Source: RYN-230 sp036497945
Lineage (GTDB): Bacteria > Actinomycetota > Actinomycetes > Streptosporangiales > Streptosporangiaceae
Assembly: GCA_036497945.1 (NCBI GenBank)
Contig: DASXIN010000166.1
Span: 3,784 to 67,783, forward strand
DNA length: 64,000 nt
Direction: 5' to 3'
Positions 1 to 8,659 of the stretch are shown here, piece by piece. Every line of letters starts with the position of its first letter. The first letter of the stretch is position 1. Both the position numbers and the translations under genes were made by a program. The notes beneath the pieces were generated by a model. The model was not told the origin of the DNA and ran no database searches. It saw only the letters and a list, made by a program, of their open reading frames with translations.

Positions 1-508
1 TGTGGCCGCTGATCGTGACCGGCGCCATGTCAGCGACCGGGAGGTTGTTAAAGCCGCCCATAGCTGGGCCGCTGAATGCGCCACGGGGCGCCTGGGTGAG
101 ATCGTTGTGGTTGGGGGACTGATCGTAGACCTTGGTGATGACGCAGGTCGTGTTGGCGCAGAACGCGTCCTGTGCGGCCGCATCGGCGTAGCCGCCCGCA
201 TCCGGGAACGGCAAAGCGTGCGGCTGGACGACGCCGATGTCCTTGACCGCGTTGTCCGATAGGCGCATGACCTGGTACAGCGGACCGTTATACGAGGCGT
301 ACAGGGCCCGCGTCGTGCTGTGCGCGGCTGCGCAGGGCGTGCCGCCTGCGGCGTAGATGTCACACGGGCCTTGCGGCCGGGGCGGGAGACCCTGCGCCGC
401 GGGCGCCGGCGTGGCCGTAGCGAACATGACGCCAAGCGGCAAGAGGGCAATCGCCACAGCTGCGGCGAAGATCCGAATACGGGTGCGCCGGATGGGGGAC
501 CTTAACAT
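1..508 (-). CDS. abfB: Alpha-L-arabinofuranosidase, GH54 (AbfB-type), N-terminal part; runs off the window
   Basis: Secreted arabinofuranosidase that removes alpha-L-arabinofuranosyl side chains from arabinoxylan or arabinan. The 169 visible codons start at ATG 508 with AGGAG ten bases upstream. Residues 1-39 form a signal peptide (basic Arg-rich start, hydrophobic core, cleavage after APAAQ). The mature protein opens with GPCDIYAAGGTPC, then AHSTTRALYASYNGPLYQV, then AQDAFCANTTC and YDQSPNHNDLTQAP. This is the characteristic N-terminus of the GH54 catalytic domain, including two cysteine pairs. The catalytic residues and any arabinose-binding domain lie beyond the left edge. The gene is partial because of the window, not because of a visible lesion. 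Confidence 0.9.
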   Translation of the reverse strand, partial: MLRSPIRRTRIRIFAAAVAIALLPLGVMFATATPAPAAQGLPPRPQGPCDIYAAGGTPCAAAHSTTRALYASYNGPLYQVMRLSDNAVKDIGVVQPHALPFPDAGGYADAAAQDAFCANTTCVITKVYDQSPNHNDLTQAPRGAFSGPAMGGFNNLPVADMAPVTISGH

Positions 509-549
509 CGTCGATAAGCTCCTATCGTTCATCTGCTGGGCTGAGCCGA

Positions 550-561
550 GCTTGGCCAAGC
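550..561. promoter_or_regulatory. 12-bp palindrome upstream of abfB
   Basis: GCTTGGCCAAGC is a perfect palindrome about 40 bases upstream of the abfB start, a plausible repressor operator. No regulator for it is visible in the window; a chance palindrome is possible. Confidence 0.2.
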
Positions 562-1184
562 CAGAAAGCCAGCTGATAGCGCGACCATTTCGCGCAACGG
601 ATCTATGTCGCTGACCCGGCCCTGCGGCATGCCACACTGGGCAGTTCCGGCACGGCAGAAGCGGCCAATGAAAGTGGCCCGAGAATTCCTCGGCCGCAGC
701 CGGCGCAAGCTGACGGCGGACTGCCGTAGCGCACACGGCGCAGATGCCCATGGATCGCGCGATGGCGCTCGCATCCAGCGCCTATCTGCAGGCCACGCTC
801 GTGTCTGCCGGTCGCGCTGCTTCCTCGGTGTTGGCCGTCCAGGCCGGTCGGCCAAGATACATGCGTTCCGCGAGCCTACGCACCAGACCGGGATCGTTAG
901 CGATATTGCCATTGGCGGCCCGCGCGCCCGCCCGCGCAGGCTCGGATTGTTAGCGCGCACACGACGAGCGTCGATCGGTTCAGCAATGTTGTCAAGTGGG
1001 TCAGCACAAATTTCTGGTCATTGCCAGGCAACGGCAGGCCTTCTTTATCGTTGCTCTGATGAAACTAAATTGGCCGCAACAGATCAGCGCCGAACGGTTG
1101 CGCTGGACTGTGCGGCATGGAACGGTGCCGGTTCCCGTGTGGGGGCCGCCTAGCGGCCGCCCGTAAGCACTGTGACCTGGACGT
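562..1184. other. Intergenic region with no convincing gene
   Basis: Open frames exist on both strands, but none has recognisable protein character or a good ribosome binding site. The part from about 960 to 1110 is less GC-rich than its surroundings. A small hairpin, GGCCGC-CTA-GCGGCC at 1144-1158, lies just beyond the 3' end of the tRNA-Pro gene and could help end its transcript, though no T-run follows. Confidence 0.5.
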
Positions 1185-1262
1185 TGGTCGGGATGGCCGG
1201 ATTCGAACCGGCGGCCTCCTGCTCCCAAAGCAGGCGCGCTAACCAAGCTGCGCCACATCCCG
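1185..1262 (-). tRNA. tRNA-Pro (anticodon TGG), CCA encoded
   Basis: A full cloverleaf can be drawn. The acceptor stem is CGGGATG/CATCCCG, followed by discriminator A and an encoded CCA at 1187-1185. The anticodon stem CCTGC/GCAGG closes a TTTGGGA loop, so the anticodon is TGG. The T-arm carries GGTTCGAATCC. It decodes CCA proline codons. Confidence 0.95.
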
Positions 1263-1413
1263 CAAGACCGACCGTAGCTTACCTGCCCGCGGCGTCTCCG
1301 GGGTGGCTACGACCGCGCCGGTTGCCGGTTGTTGACGTAGGGCCGGAGTGCGGGGCGACGGCAGGTGCCGGGCACTGGCGTTAAGTAATCGGCTACAGCA
1401 GCCGGTACCGCGG

Positions 1414-1521
1414 TCAGCTGACGATGATGGTGTACATGCTGCCGCTGTTGGCGGTGTCCGCGGCCGGGCCGAGACTGACCTGACCGGCCGGGAACTGTTT
1501 CTGGTGCACCTCGAACCTCCG
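1414..1521 (-). pseudogene. Possible C-terminal remnant of a secreted protein
   Basis: The last roughly 35 codons of this frame read FEVHQKQFPAGQVSLG and end SMYTIIVS, which looks like the beta-strand tail of a secreted actinobacterial carbohydrate-active enzyme rather than random high-GC translation. Upstream the frame turns into Arg/Ala-rich shadow sequence with no homologous body. I read it as a decayed gene end; the family is not identified. Confidence 0.3.
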
Positions 1522-1547
1522 GCTGCTGCCGCCTTCGGTGTCGGCCG

Positions 1548-1742
1548 GTGTCTGGCGTGGCGCTGTACCTGCCGTACCGAAACCGCGCCAGCGGCCAGAA
1601 CTCGCTGCCGGTCTGCGTCTACGACGCCTCGGTGGCATTCCAGGCGGGCAAGCCGGTAACCCGGGTCGTGCTACCGGATATCAGCTCCGGGGTGGCATCC
1701 GGGACCCCGTCCCTGCACATCTTCGCGGTCACCATCCAGTGA
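1548..1742 (+). pseudogene. C-terminal remnant of a secreted glycosidase-like protein
   Basis: Sixty-four codons from a GTG. They include LYLPYRNRASGQNSLPV, VAFQAGKPVTRVVLPD and the end TPSLHIFAVTIQ, the kind of beta-sandwich tail found at the ends of secreted actinobacterial glycosidases. There is no matching upstream domain and no ribosome binding site, so this is probably the surviving 3' end of a deleted gene. Another remnant lies on the opposite strand just upstream, and the GH54 gene is nearby. Confidence 0.4.
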
Positions 1743-1854
1743 CGTGCCCGGCCGGCGGAGCGGGAGTGACGTGCCCAGCCGACGGAGCCGGTACGCTACC
1801 CGTGACTGGCCCAGCCGACGCGGGGGGGACTCCACCGCTGCTGGCTGGGTCGGT

Positions 1855-1928
1855 GCGGGCGTAGCTCAATGGTAGAGCCCCAGCCTTCCAAGCTGGTCAT
1901 GAGGGTTCGATTCCCTTCGCCCGCTCCA
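1855..1928 (+). tRNA. tRNA-Gly (anticodon TCC), CCA encoded; integration target
   Basis: The acceptor stem GCGGGCG pairs with CGCCCGC and is followed by T and CCA. The anticodon arm is CCAGC-CTTCCAA-GCTGG (anticodon TCC), and the T-arm contains GGTTCGATTCC. Its 3' part, from the anticodon stem to past the CCA, is duplicated at 5047-5095. The gene therefore served as the attachment site of an integrative element and remained intact on this side. Confidence 0.95.
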
Positions 1929-1929
1929 A
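1881..1929 (+). repeat. attL: 49-bp direct repeat inside tRNA-Gly
   Basis: This 49-bp stretch, covering the anticodon arm through the CCA end of tRNA-Gly, recurs at 5047-5095 with one substitution (GGTTCGA becomes GGTCCGA). A duplicated tRNA 3' half is the signature of tyrosine-integrase insertion. Confidence 0.85.
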
Positions 1930-1967
1930 CCAGTACCCGCAGGTCAGCGCCCATGTCACCTAGCTGA

Positions 1968-2168
1968 CTACAGACCATCAAGAGCCCTCCCCGCCTTCGT
2001 GCCCGATCGACCCTTGCTTGTGCCCTTCCGCCTGGCCGTGGCGAACACCTCTCCCATGGCCTCAGCGATCGCCTCGTCCCGGTCCCTGGTGGCGTGCTGG
2101 TAGATCAGCACGGCACGCGGGCTTGAGTGACCCATCCGCTCCATCACCTCACGCAAGCTCGCGCCCAT
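1968..2168 (-). pseudogene. Tyrosine recombinase (integrase), C-terminal fragment
   Basis: Sixty-six codons carry GASLREVMERMGHSSPRAVL followed by IYQHATRDRDEAIAEAMGEV. This is the end of the phage-integrase catalytic domain: it contains the LGH/MGHSS box, and the tyrosine is in IYQHAT. The residues before GASL do not match an integrase, so the break lies near 2165. The remaining catalytic arginines and the N-terminal DNA-binding domain are missing. It cannot be an active recombinase. Confidence 0.75.
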
Positions 2169-2302
2169 GGCCGCGGGCGGAGGCTGTACCCGCCGCTGCG
2201 CCTTCTGGCGGACCTCGACCAGGTTGTGAGCTTTTTGTGAGGTTGTGGTCCAAGGGTGTGAGAACCGTCATGTGGCCCCCCGGGGGGCGGGGAGGGACGG
2301 CG

Positions 2303-4672
2303 ATGAAGAGATCCGCGTTGCTGTTGACGCCCGTGCTTCTGATCGGGGCTTTGGCGGCACCGGCCAGCGCTTCGGGATCTGGGTGGTCGGTCGTGCCGAG
2401 CCCGAACCCTCGCGCCGGGAACGGCGCGCTCGACGCGGTGTCCTGCCCCACGACTTCGGTATGTACGGCCGTTGGCCTGCATGTGAGGGCGTCTGGGCTG
2501 GGGGTGACGCTCGCCGAGCAGCGACGCGGCGGCAATTGGACCGTCCAGTCAACCCCGAACCCCCGCGGGGCTGCGGCCAGTGCCCTCAACGGTGTGTCCT
2601 GCCCGTCCGGGTCGGCGTGTACCGCAGTAGGGCAGTTCGCCGTCAAGTCGGGTGCGCAGCTGACCCTCGCCGAGCGGTGGAACGGCAGGAGCTGGCACAT
2701 CCAGCGCACCCCCAACCCGGCCCGGTCACCATCGAGCAGGCTGTCCGCCGTGGCGTGCCCAGCAACTGACACCTGCACCGCCGTGGGTACCTCGAACTCA
2801 AAGCTCCTGGTGGAACAGTGGGGCGGCTCGAGGTGGCGTGTTCAGTCCGCTCCGGTACCGTCCGGGGCGCAGTTCAGCGAACTGAACGGGGTCACCTGCA
2901 CGGCGACGGCTTCGTGCGTCGCGGTCGGCGACTACGTCAACAGGTCAGGCGCCGATGTGACCTTGGCCGAGCGGTGGAATGGCAGCCATTGGGCGATCCA
3001 GCCCACCCCCAACCCCTCCGGCGCGCGGTCCTTCGCTTTCCTATCCGGCGTCTCCTGTGTCGCTCCGGGCGCGTGTGAGGCCTCCGGCGCGTCGGACGCG
3101 GGCGCCATCGCCGAACGGTGGAACGGCACGCGCTGGAGCTTGCAGGCCGTCCCGGCTCCTACCGGGGGTCAGTTCGCTCAGTTGTTCGGCGTCTCCTGCG
3201 CGGTTTCCTCGTGTGAGGCGGTCGGTGGGTACGTCGACAGCTCCGGGGCGTTCGTGACGTTGGGCGAACGGTGGAACGGGGCGGCCTGGCACGCCGAGTC
3301 GACCCCCAACCCGGCCCGGGCGAGCACCAACTTCCTCGGCGGAGTGTCCTGCCCGTCATCGTCGGATTGCGCCGCGGTGGGCCAGGGCAACGGTGACGGG
3401 ACCCCTATCACGCTGGGCGAGCGGTGGAACGGCACCCGCTGGAGCCTCGAGGCCGTGCCGAGCCCGGTCGGGGCCGCCGAAAACCAGCTGAACGGGATCG
3501 CCTGCCCGGCCACCGACGCGTGCGTGGCGGTCGGCGCCGCGGGCCCGACCCGCGGCGTGGTGTCGACCGAGGCCCTCCGGTGGAACGGCCGGAGCTGGCA
3601 CCTGCAGCAAATCCCCACCCTCCCCGGAGCGGTCCTGAACGCGGTGGGCTGCGTTTCGGAAACCGACTGCGTCGCCGTCGGCGCGTCGAACGCGGGCACC
3701 CTCGCGGAGCGGTGGAACGGCGAGGACTGGACGATACAGGCCACGCCCAACCCCCCCGGATCGCCGGGCAGCGGCTTCACCGGTGTGGCGTGCACGTCGG
3801 CTTCGTTCTGTGAGGCGGTCGGCGGGCGCCTCGATAGCGCGGGAAACCCGGTAGCCACCCTGGCCGAGCGGTGGAACGGCAAGAGCTGGGCCATCCAGCC
3901 CACCCCCAACCCGGCGCCGGGCAGCTTGTTCGGCGGCGTGACGTGCACGTCGGCTTCGTTCTGTGTGGCGGTCGGCGGAGGCCCGGCCGGGGTCAGGACA
4001 CTGGCCGAGCGGTGGAACGGCAGGAGCTGGGCCATCCAGCGCACCCCCAACCCGTCACAGGGCGGCGGCCTGGCCGCGGTGTCCTGCACGTCCACAGTCG
4101 CATGCACCGCGGTCGCGGACCTCGGCGCGGCCGAGCGGTGGAACGGGACGAAGTGGACCATCCAGCCCACGCCCAACCCCGGATCGCCAGGCAGCCTCTT
4201 CAACACCGTGGCGTGCACGTCGGCCTCGTCCTGCACGGCGGTCGGCGCCCTGACCGACAGCTTCGGAAACGCGGTAGTCGGCACCCTGGCGGAGCGGTGG
4301 AACGGGGTGCAGTGGCAGATCCAGCCCACACCGGTTCTTCCCGGGCTTGGACTCGTCAACAACTTCTCGGCTGCCTGCCCCGCCCAATCGACCTGCATCG
4401 CGGCCGGAGGGTTCGAAAACGACGGTCCAGGCGCGAAGACACTGACCGAGGTGTGGCGGGGAGGGGCGTCCGCCGCTCAACCCGCACCGGGCGCCTTCTC
4501 GCCCCGCGCATATCGCGGCATTGCTGGCTGCATCCGCGCAGCCATGGGTGCAGGCTCCGCGATCGGGACTACCGCAAGCCGTATCGAATCGAAGATTAGA
4601 ACCCCAATACCGCCACGATCTCAGCCTGGGTCCGAGATTGAACGGATCACTTCCCTCTGCGGCGCGGCCTGA
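2303..4672 (+). CDS. Secreted protein of about 14 WNG-type repeats
   Basis: 789 residues from ATG 2303, preceded by GGGAGGGA; the frame is open further upstream but this start gives a clean signal peptide (LLLTPVLLIGALAAPASAS). The mature part is about 14 repeats of 45-60 residues. Each has a Cys-containing strand (such as GVSCPSGSACTAVG), a LAERWNG.SW strand and a TPNP turn. Paired cysteines in each unit suggest a disulphide in every repeat. Such repeats occur in many secreted actinobacterial proteins and probably form a beta-propeller or solenoid; the function is unknown. The last roughly 50 residues no longer fit the repeat, so the 3' end may be eroded. It sits inside the integrative-element remnant. 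Confidence 0.75.
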   Translation: MKRSALLLTPVLLIGALAAPASASGSGWSVVPSPNPRAGNGALDAVSCPTTSVCTAVGLHVRASGLGVTLAEQRRGGNWTVQSTPNPRGAAASALNGVSCPSGSACTAVGQFAVKSGAQLTLAERWNGRSWHIQRTPNPARSPSSRLSAVACPATDTCTAVGTSNSKLLVEQWGGSRWRVQSAPVPSGAQFSELNGVTCTATASCVAVGDYVNRSGADVTLAERWNGSHWAIQPTPNPSGARSFAFLSGVSCVAPGACEASGASDAGAIAERWNGTRWSLQAVPAPTGGQFAQLFGVSCAVSSCEAVGGYVDSSGAFVTLGERWNGAAWHAESTPNPARASTNFLGGVSCPSSSDCAAVGQGNGDGTPITLGERWNGTRWSLEAVPSPVGAAENQLNGIACPATDACVAVGAAGPTRGVVSTEALRWNGRSWHLQQIPTLPGAVLNAVGCVSETDCVAVGASNAGTLAERWNGEDWTIQATPNPPGSPGSGFTGVACTSASFCEAVGGRLDSAGNPVATLAERWNGKSWAIQPTPNPAPGSLFGGVTCTSASFCVAVGGGPAGVRTLAERWNGRSWAIQRTPNPSQGGGLAAVSCTSTVACTAVADLGAAERWNGTKWTIQPTPNPGSPGSLFNTVACTSASSCTAVGALTDSFGNAVVGTLAERWNGVQWQIQPTPVLPGLGLVNNFSAACPAQSTCIAAGGFENDGPGAKTLTEVWRGGASAAQPAPGAFSPRAYRGIAGCIRAAMGAGSAIGTTASRIESKIRTPIPPRSQPGSEIERITSLCGAA

Positions 4673-5046
4673 TCGAGCAAGAGGTCCTGGCCAGTGCCGA
4701 GCTAGCTCCATGATGGGCTCGCTAGCTGGGGGCGCTGTCCCCGCACCCCCGGCCCTCCCTCGGAGATGGGGGATGCGAACGGGGCCATCTCCTCGCCCGG
4801 GCAGACAGAGCCCTACCCCAGAACCTCCGGCGGCGGCAAGGGCTCACTTTGATGGGCCCTCTGGGCAAACCCTTGCCACCCGGAGAACCGGGGTAGCCCC
4901 AGGAGGTGCCCGACCGAGGAGCTGACCTAACGCCGTGCCCGCTGCGTGCCCGATCGGACGGCAAGGAGGCGGGCAATGACGGTCACTCACGCGACGAACA
5001 CCATAACGGCGGCCTGCGAGGACGCTGGTCTCACGGGGTCCAGTCG
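4673..5046. other. Non-coding right part of the element remnant
   Basis: No gene is supported here apart from a possible 30-codon frame starting at ATG 4976 with a good AAGGAGG upstream (MTVTHATNTITAACEDAG...). That frame runs into the duplicated tRNA sequence and stops at 5068. It may be the first codons of an element gene cut off at the attachment site. Confidence 0.3.
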
Positions 5047-5095
5047 CAGCCTTCCAAGCTGGTCATGAGGGTCCGATTCCCTTCGCCCGCTCCAA
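5047..5095 (+). repeat. attR: displaced 3' half of tRNA-Gly
   Basis: Copy of 1881-1929 with 48 of 49 bases identical. It lacks the 5' acceptor strand and D-arm, so it is not a tRNA gene. It marks the right boundary of the inserted DNA. Confidence 0.85.
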
Positions 5096-5263
5096 TGTGA
5101 TGTCGCACGACATCGTACTAACGTCGGCCGTCGCAGGGTGTTCTCGTTGCGCGGAGGTCCCGCTGCGACGTAAGCAACCTAGTTCGGGGCTGATCACTTG
5201 CAGGGCCCCCCAAAAACTAGGACGTCGGGCGCTGCGTGGAGCTGCCACTCCCCCGTGCTGAGG

Positions 5264-5299
5264 ATGCCGCACCTCGCGGTGGCGTGCGAGGTGCGGCAT
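5264..5299. terminator. 14-bp-stem hairpin terminator
   Basis: ATGCCGCACCTCGC pairs perfectly with GCGAGGTGCGGCAT around an 8-nt loop. It lies 22 bases beyond the stop codon of the leftward secreted-protein gene at 5322. There is no T-run, as is common for actinobacterial terminators; it may act in both directions. Confidence 0.6.
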
Positions 5300-5321
5300 C
5301 CGTTATTTGCTGCGGGTTGTG

Positions 5322-7529
5322 TTATGGGGTGACGTAGTTGACCGACGTTCCCCAGTTGGCGAAACCGTCCCTGGTTCCGCCGCAGGTCCCGATGGTCAAG
5401 GTGAACGACGCCCCGGTGCAGTTGGGGTGCTGGATGTACTCGTTAGCGAAGTAGATCCGCCCGCCGGTGCCCGGCAGGAAGAACCCCCAGCTGTAGTCTC
5501 CCCAGCGGGGCCGGGTCTGGCCCGGGAACCCCTGGTACTCGCTGAAGCCATCCTGCGGGGACTGGCCCATGGCCGCGATGTTGACCGTGGACTTGAGCAG
5601 GCCGCCGGAGGTGCTGGTCAGCCGGCCGAAGGCGGTGCTCGGGAAGAAGCCGCCGTGGTCAGCGCCGGTCGGCCCGCCGTTACCGGACAGCGTGAACAGC
5701 ATGATCGCCCGGCCGCCACTGCTGGGGGTTGCCGCCATGGCCGGCATGTCCAGGTCTTCGTGCCTGGGCGAGACGTACCCCTGGCTGGTCAGGGTGAACT
5801 TGCCAGTCTGGTCGAACGAGTGGGTGCCGACCACCCAGTACACCGCGCCCATGTGGATCTCCGCGTTGGCTCCGGTGTATGTCTGGGCGAGCTGGGTGCT
5901 GGTCGCCGCCCAGAGCTGGCCCTGCGCCTGCGAGACCTGGAACAGGTTGTCGCCGTTGGTAGCGAGCCCGCCCTCCGGACAGGAGGTCTCCGAGCTCAGT
6001 CCGGCCGCCCCGCATTCGTCGCCGAGCGGTATCGGGCCGGTCTTCTGCGCGGCGAAGATCTCGCCAGTGTTGACCGTCTCCGGATCGTAGTACCGCTTGA
6101 CGCCGGAGAACAGCTGACCGCGGAAGCGAATGCTGGCGCTACAGCTGGCGCAGCCGTTGCTGTTGAGGGCCGACAGCCCGGTCCAGGCCCACGTCGCGAT
6201 CCGGTTGTCACCAGAGGTCGGGAGCCCTTCGAAGCCGTAGAAGTCCAGCGACCCCAGCATGAACCCGGTGCCGCCGCGGCTGTTGTCGAACCGGCCCGCG
6301 ACCGGCTGCGCCGGGATCGCGGCCACCCAGCAGGTAATGCCGCCCTGGTGCAGCACATTGTCCCGGGCGCAGGTCCCGTCCGGGGTGGGGATGTGTCCCA
6401 TGTTCTCGATCGCCACCGTGACCGCGGGGTTCGGCTGCCCGTTGTTCAGCTGGACGGGCAGGCCGTTCTCCAGCGCGCTCTTCCGGAACGCGAGTTCCTG
6501 CGCCCCGTTGAAGAAACCGCCACCGATGCCGGGCAACGACCCGACCAGCGGGAACTCGTCGTAGAACATCATGAAGGCGTCCCGGGTCACCGAGATCTTC
6601 GCGAAGTCGTTGAGCAGGGACGGGTAGCCCGGCTCGCCCGGGTTGTAGTCGGCTTGGGAGAAGTACACGTGGTAGGGGCCGAACGGGTTGTTGCCGTCGG
6701 TTACCGCGATGCCCTCGGAGCATGCGTTGGCCACGCCCGCGAAGCAGCCAGTGAACGCGCCGCCATTAGCCTCTGAGCTGGCCGAGACGATCTCGGTGAA
6801 GAACCAGTGCCCGCCATTGGCGGAGTCATACACGCAGGAGGGGTCTCCGCCACTGCTCCATCCCAGGTTGGTGAGGCCCATGATCGTGTCGAGCGGGATC
6901 GGCTGAGATTGGCGCTTCAACGCGGTGTTGAAGACCAGGATCTCGCCGATGTTGTTGGTCTCGACCACGGACCCGTTTCCGGCGCACAGGCCCTGATCCG
7001 GCGGCTCGATATCGCCTTGGGGGTTGGTGGCCAGCGACGCGCTGTCGACCGCGTTCAGGCCGTTCACGCTGGTCGCGCCGCCATTCGACGTGCTGATCCG
7101 GTCACAGCCGCGGCCCAGCGGCTGGCAACTCACCGACGGGACGGGGAAAGAGGGGGTACGGGCCAGGCGGCTGCGTTCGGCCGCGGACACATTGGCAGGC
7201 CGCGGATTCGGCAGCGGCATGGCGTGCGCCTGGTCCTGTTTCCCGGATTGCTGAGCGTTGGCCGCGTCGGCCCGGGCTGCCGCCGCGGTGGATGGTGTGT
7301 TGACCGGCCCGGTCAGCAGCGAGCAGTTGACGCTGCACCCAGTGGCCGCCGGGCCGGCGAAGGTTGGCTTAAATGTCCCGAGGTTTGATGAGGTAACGGC
7401 TGCCGTTCGAGCGCTCGTGGCGCTCCTCTGCGGGGCCGCCGCGGCCGGTCCCCCGGTGGCGGCAAGGAGCATCGCCGGAAGGGATAGCAGCGACAGTAGT
7501 AGTACGAGCTTGTAGCGCACGCGCTTCAT
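5322..7529 (-). CDS. Large secreted protein of unknown function
   Basis: 735 residues from ATG 7529, chosen over the upstream TTG because GGGGAGGAAG lies at the right distance. Residues 1-33 are a signal peptide ending in AAAAP. The N-terminal third of the mature chain is Ala/Ser-rich and probably flexible. From about residue 165 it becomes an aromatic, Gly-rich fold with motifs such as GDIEPPDQGLCAGNG, HWFFTEIV and MFYDEFPLVG. Many Cys occur in spaced pairs. The composition suggests an extracellular beta-rich (propeller-like) protein; no catalytic motif is recognised. The adjacent hairpin at 5264-5299 probably ends its transcript. Confidence 0.75.
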   Translation of the reverse strand: MKRVRYKLVLLLSLLSLPAMLLAATGGPAAAAPQRSATSARTAAVTSSNLGTFKPTFAGPAATGCSVNCSLLTGPVNTPSTAAAARADAANAQQSGKQDQAHAMPLPNPRPANVSAAERSRLARTPSFPVPSVSCQPLGRGCDRISTSNGGATSVNGLNAVDSASLATNPQGDIEPPDQGLCAGNGSVVETNNIGEILVFNTALKRQSQPIPLDTIMGLTNLGWSSGGDPSCVYDSANGGHWFFTEIVSASSEANGGAFTGCFAGVANACSEGIAVTDGNNPFGPYHVYFSQADYNPGEPGYPSLLNDFAKISVTRDAFMMFYDEFPLVGSLPGIGGGFFNGAQELAFRKSALENGLPVQLNNGQPNPAVTVAIENMGHIPTPDGTCARDNVLHQGGITCWVAAIPAQPVAGRFDNSRGGTGFMLGSLDFYGFEGLPTSGDNRIATWAWTGLSALNSNGCASCSASIRFRGQLFSGVKRYYDPETVNTGEIFAAQKTGPIPLGDECGAAGLSSETSCPEGGLATNGDNLFQVSQAQGQLWAATSTQLAQTYTGANAEIHMGAVYWVVGTHSFDQTGKFTLTSQGYVSPRHEDLDMPAMAATPSSGGRAIMLFTLSGNGGPTGADHGGFFPSTAFGRLTSTSGGLLKSTVNIAAMGQSPQDGFSEYQGFPGQTRPRWGDYSWGFFLPGTGGRIYFANEYIQHPNCTGASFTLTIGTCGGTRDGFANWGTSVNYVTP

Positions 7530-7851
7530 ACGGGTCTTCCTCCCCAATCAGCCACCTGTGGCCGCCATGGGAGAACTCCGCGCCCCCGGAAAGCAAAGCG
7601 CGCCATGCGCTTTTCAGCACCAGAGAGCAGCACGCGACGGATCGCCCGCACTGCCCACCTAGTGCGAGTTCCGTCCGGAAGGTAAGAGATTGCTCATGGC
7701 GCTGCACGGATCATAGCGACCCTAGAACGATCAGACAATAGAGCCCCGATGGTGAAATAACGTCCCACCAGCACCACGCAACCCCGGCAGGTAGAGATCT
7801 TGAAACTGTTGACGACCACCGAATAGCCGGTCACCGCCACCTGGGCGAGAG
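7530..7851. other. Intergenic region upstream of the secreted-protein gene
   Basis: Contains the promoter region of the leftward gene starting at 7529 and the 5' border of a globin remnant at 7852. I see no other gene or structured element. Confidence 0.4.
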
Positions 7852-8061
7852 ATGCGCGACGCGCATTTCGACCTCAAGATCTCACCCGAGGTGTTCGACG
7901 AGGTCTCCGCGGAGCTGGCCAACGCTCTGGACGAGTTCAATGTGCCCGAGCACGAGAAGGGAGAGGTCCTGGCCGCGTTCGCCGGAGAGAAGAGCGAAGT
8001 CTCGGCCGGTTCGCAGCCGGGGGCGGTCAACTGGGCGCCGCTGGCGCTGAGCCGGGCGTGA
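7852..8061 (+). pseudogene. Group 1 truncated haemoglobin, C-terminal fragment
   Basis: Sixty-nine codons beginning MRDAHFDLKISPEVFDEV and continuing NVPEHEKGEVLAAFAGEK. This matches the last two helices of a group 1 truncated haemoglobin, where the motif is normally MREAHAxLxISPEEFD. A complete protein has about 120 residues or more. The haem-pocket helices with the proximal His and distal Tyr should lie upstream but are absent; the same frame meets no clear globin sequence there. It is probably a 5'-deleted gene, although a frameshift close upstream cannot be excluded. Confidence 0.6.
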
Positions 8062-8236
8062 CTCGGACAGTTAACTCCATCCAGGGACGGCCGGACACGA
8101 CACGGCGGAGGTAGTGACCAAGGGCGGCGGTGCGGCCAAGATGGTCAGTGCGCCCGGGAGACGCGCGCGGCGGGGCAGAACAGCACCTAAGTACGGTTGA
8201 CCTATCGTCCCGGGACGCATCGGCGGGAGCAGCGAC

Positions 8237-8659
8237 GTGAACGAGCCCCAGATCAACGTCGATCACTTCTATCACCGGCCCATCTACCACGTGGTCGGCC
8301 TGCTGACCGAGCAGTCGGAGATCCCGGCCCTCTCCCGCGACCTTGCATCGGCCGGGGTCGACATCGCGGCGGTGGAGATCTTGTGCGGTGAGCAAGGAGC
8401 ACACATCTTGGATGTGCATGGCCGCTACCACGGACTGCGGGCCCGCATGGTGCGCGCCTTTCAACAACTCGGCTACGACCAGGAGACCCTCGGGATCTAC
8501 GACGAGGCACTCAGGCACGGTGACCTGCTCCTGCACGTTCCCGCGCGTCCGTCTGACCGCTACCGCATCGCGGCGCTGCTCCAGCGTCACCAAGTCCACG
8601 ACGTGGGCTACTTCGGGCCAGGCACGTTCGAGCAGTTCCCCATCCTCAACACGGGCTGA
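8237..8659 (+). CDS. Conserved hypothetical protein
   Basis: 140 residues from GTG 8237 with CGGGAG about ten bases upstream. The chain is soluble, with alternating strands and helices: VVGLLTEQSEIPALSRDLAS, then VEILCGEQGAHILDVHGRYH and DLLLHVPARPSDRYRIAALL. It resembles small actinobacterial proteins that pair two ferredoxin-like half-domains. No catalytic residues are evident. It stands alone between a globin remnant and an SRPBCC gene. Confidence 0.7.
   Translation: MNEPQINVDHFYHRPIYHVVGLLTEQSEIPALSRDLASAGVDIAAVEILCGEQGAHILDVHGRYHGLRARMVRAFQQLGYDQETLGIYDEALRHGDLLLHVPARPSDRYRIAALLQRHQVHDVGYFGPGTFEQFPILNTG

Larger units (their letters stand above)
1881..5095. mobile_element. Remnant of an integrative element in tRNA-Gly
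   Basis: About 3.2 kb lies between the two tRNA-Gly repeats. Next to the intact tRNA is the C-terminal end of a tyrosine recombinase reading toward it, which is the usual position of int in actinomycete integrative elements and prophages. No replication, transfer or phage structural genes remain. Most of the interior is one secreted repeat protein. The element looks deleted and immobile, because its integrase lacks the N-terminal and most of the catalytic domain. Confidence 0.7.

Noticed and set aside
605..1153. 182-codon plus-strand frame left of the tRNA-Pro gene
   Set aside because: Composition is that of a shadow frame, no domain is visible and no ribosome binding site precedes it.
5047..5095. 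Second tRNA-Gly gene
   Set aside because: Only the 3' half is present; the 5' acceptor strand and D-arm are missing, so it is an attachment-site remnant.
5307..6776. 489-codon plus-strand frame opposite the secreted protein
   Set aside because: The minus-strand gene has a signal peptide, a ribosome binding site and Cys/aromatic conservation; the plus frame is Arg/Gly/Val-rich with no start signal.
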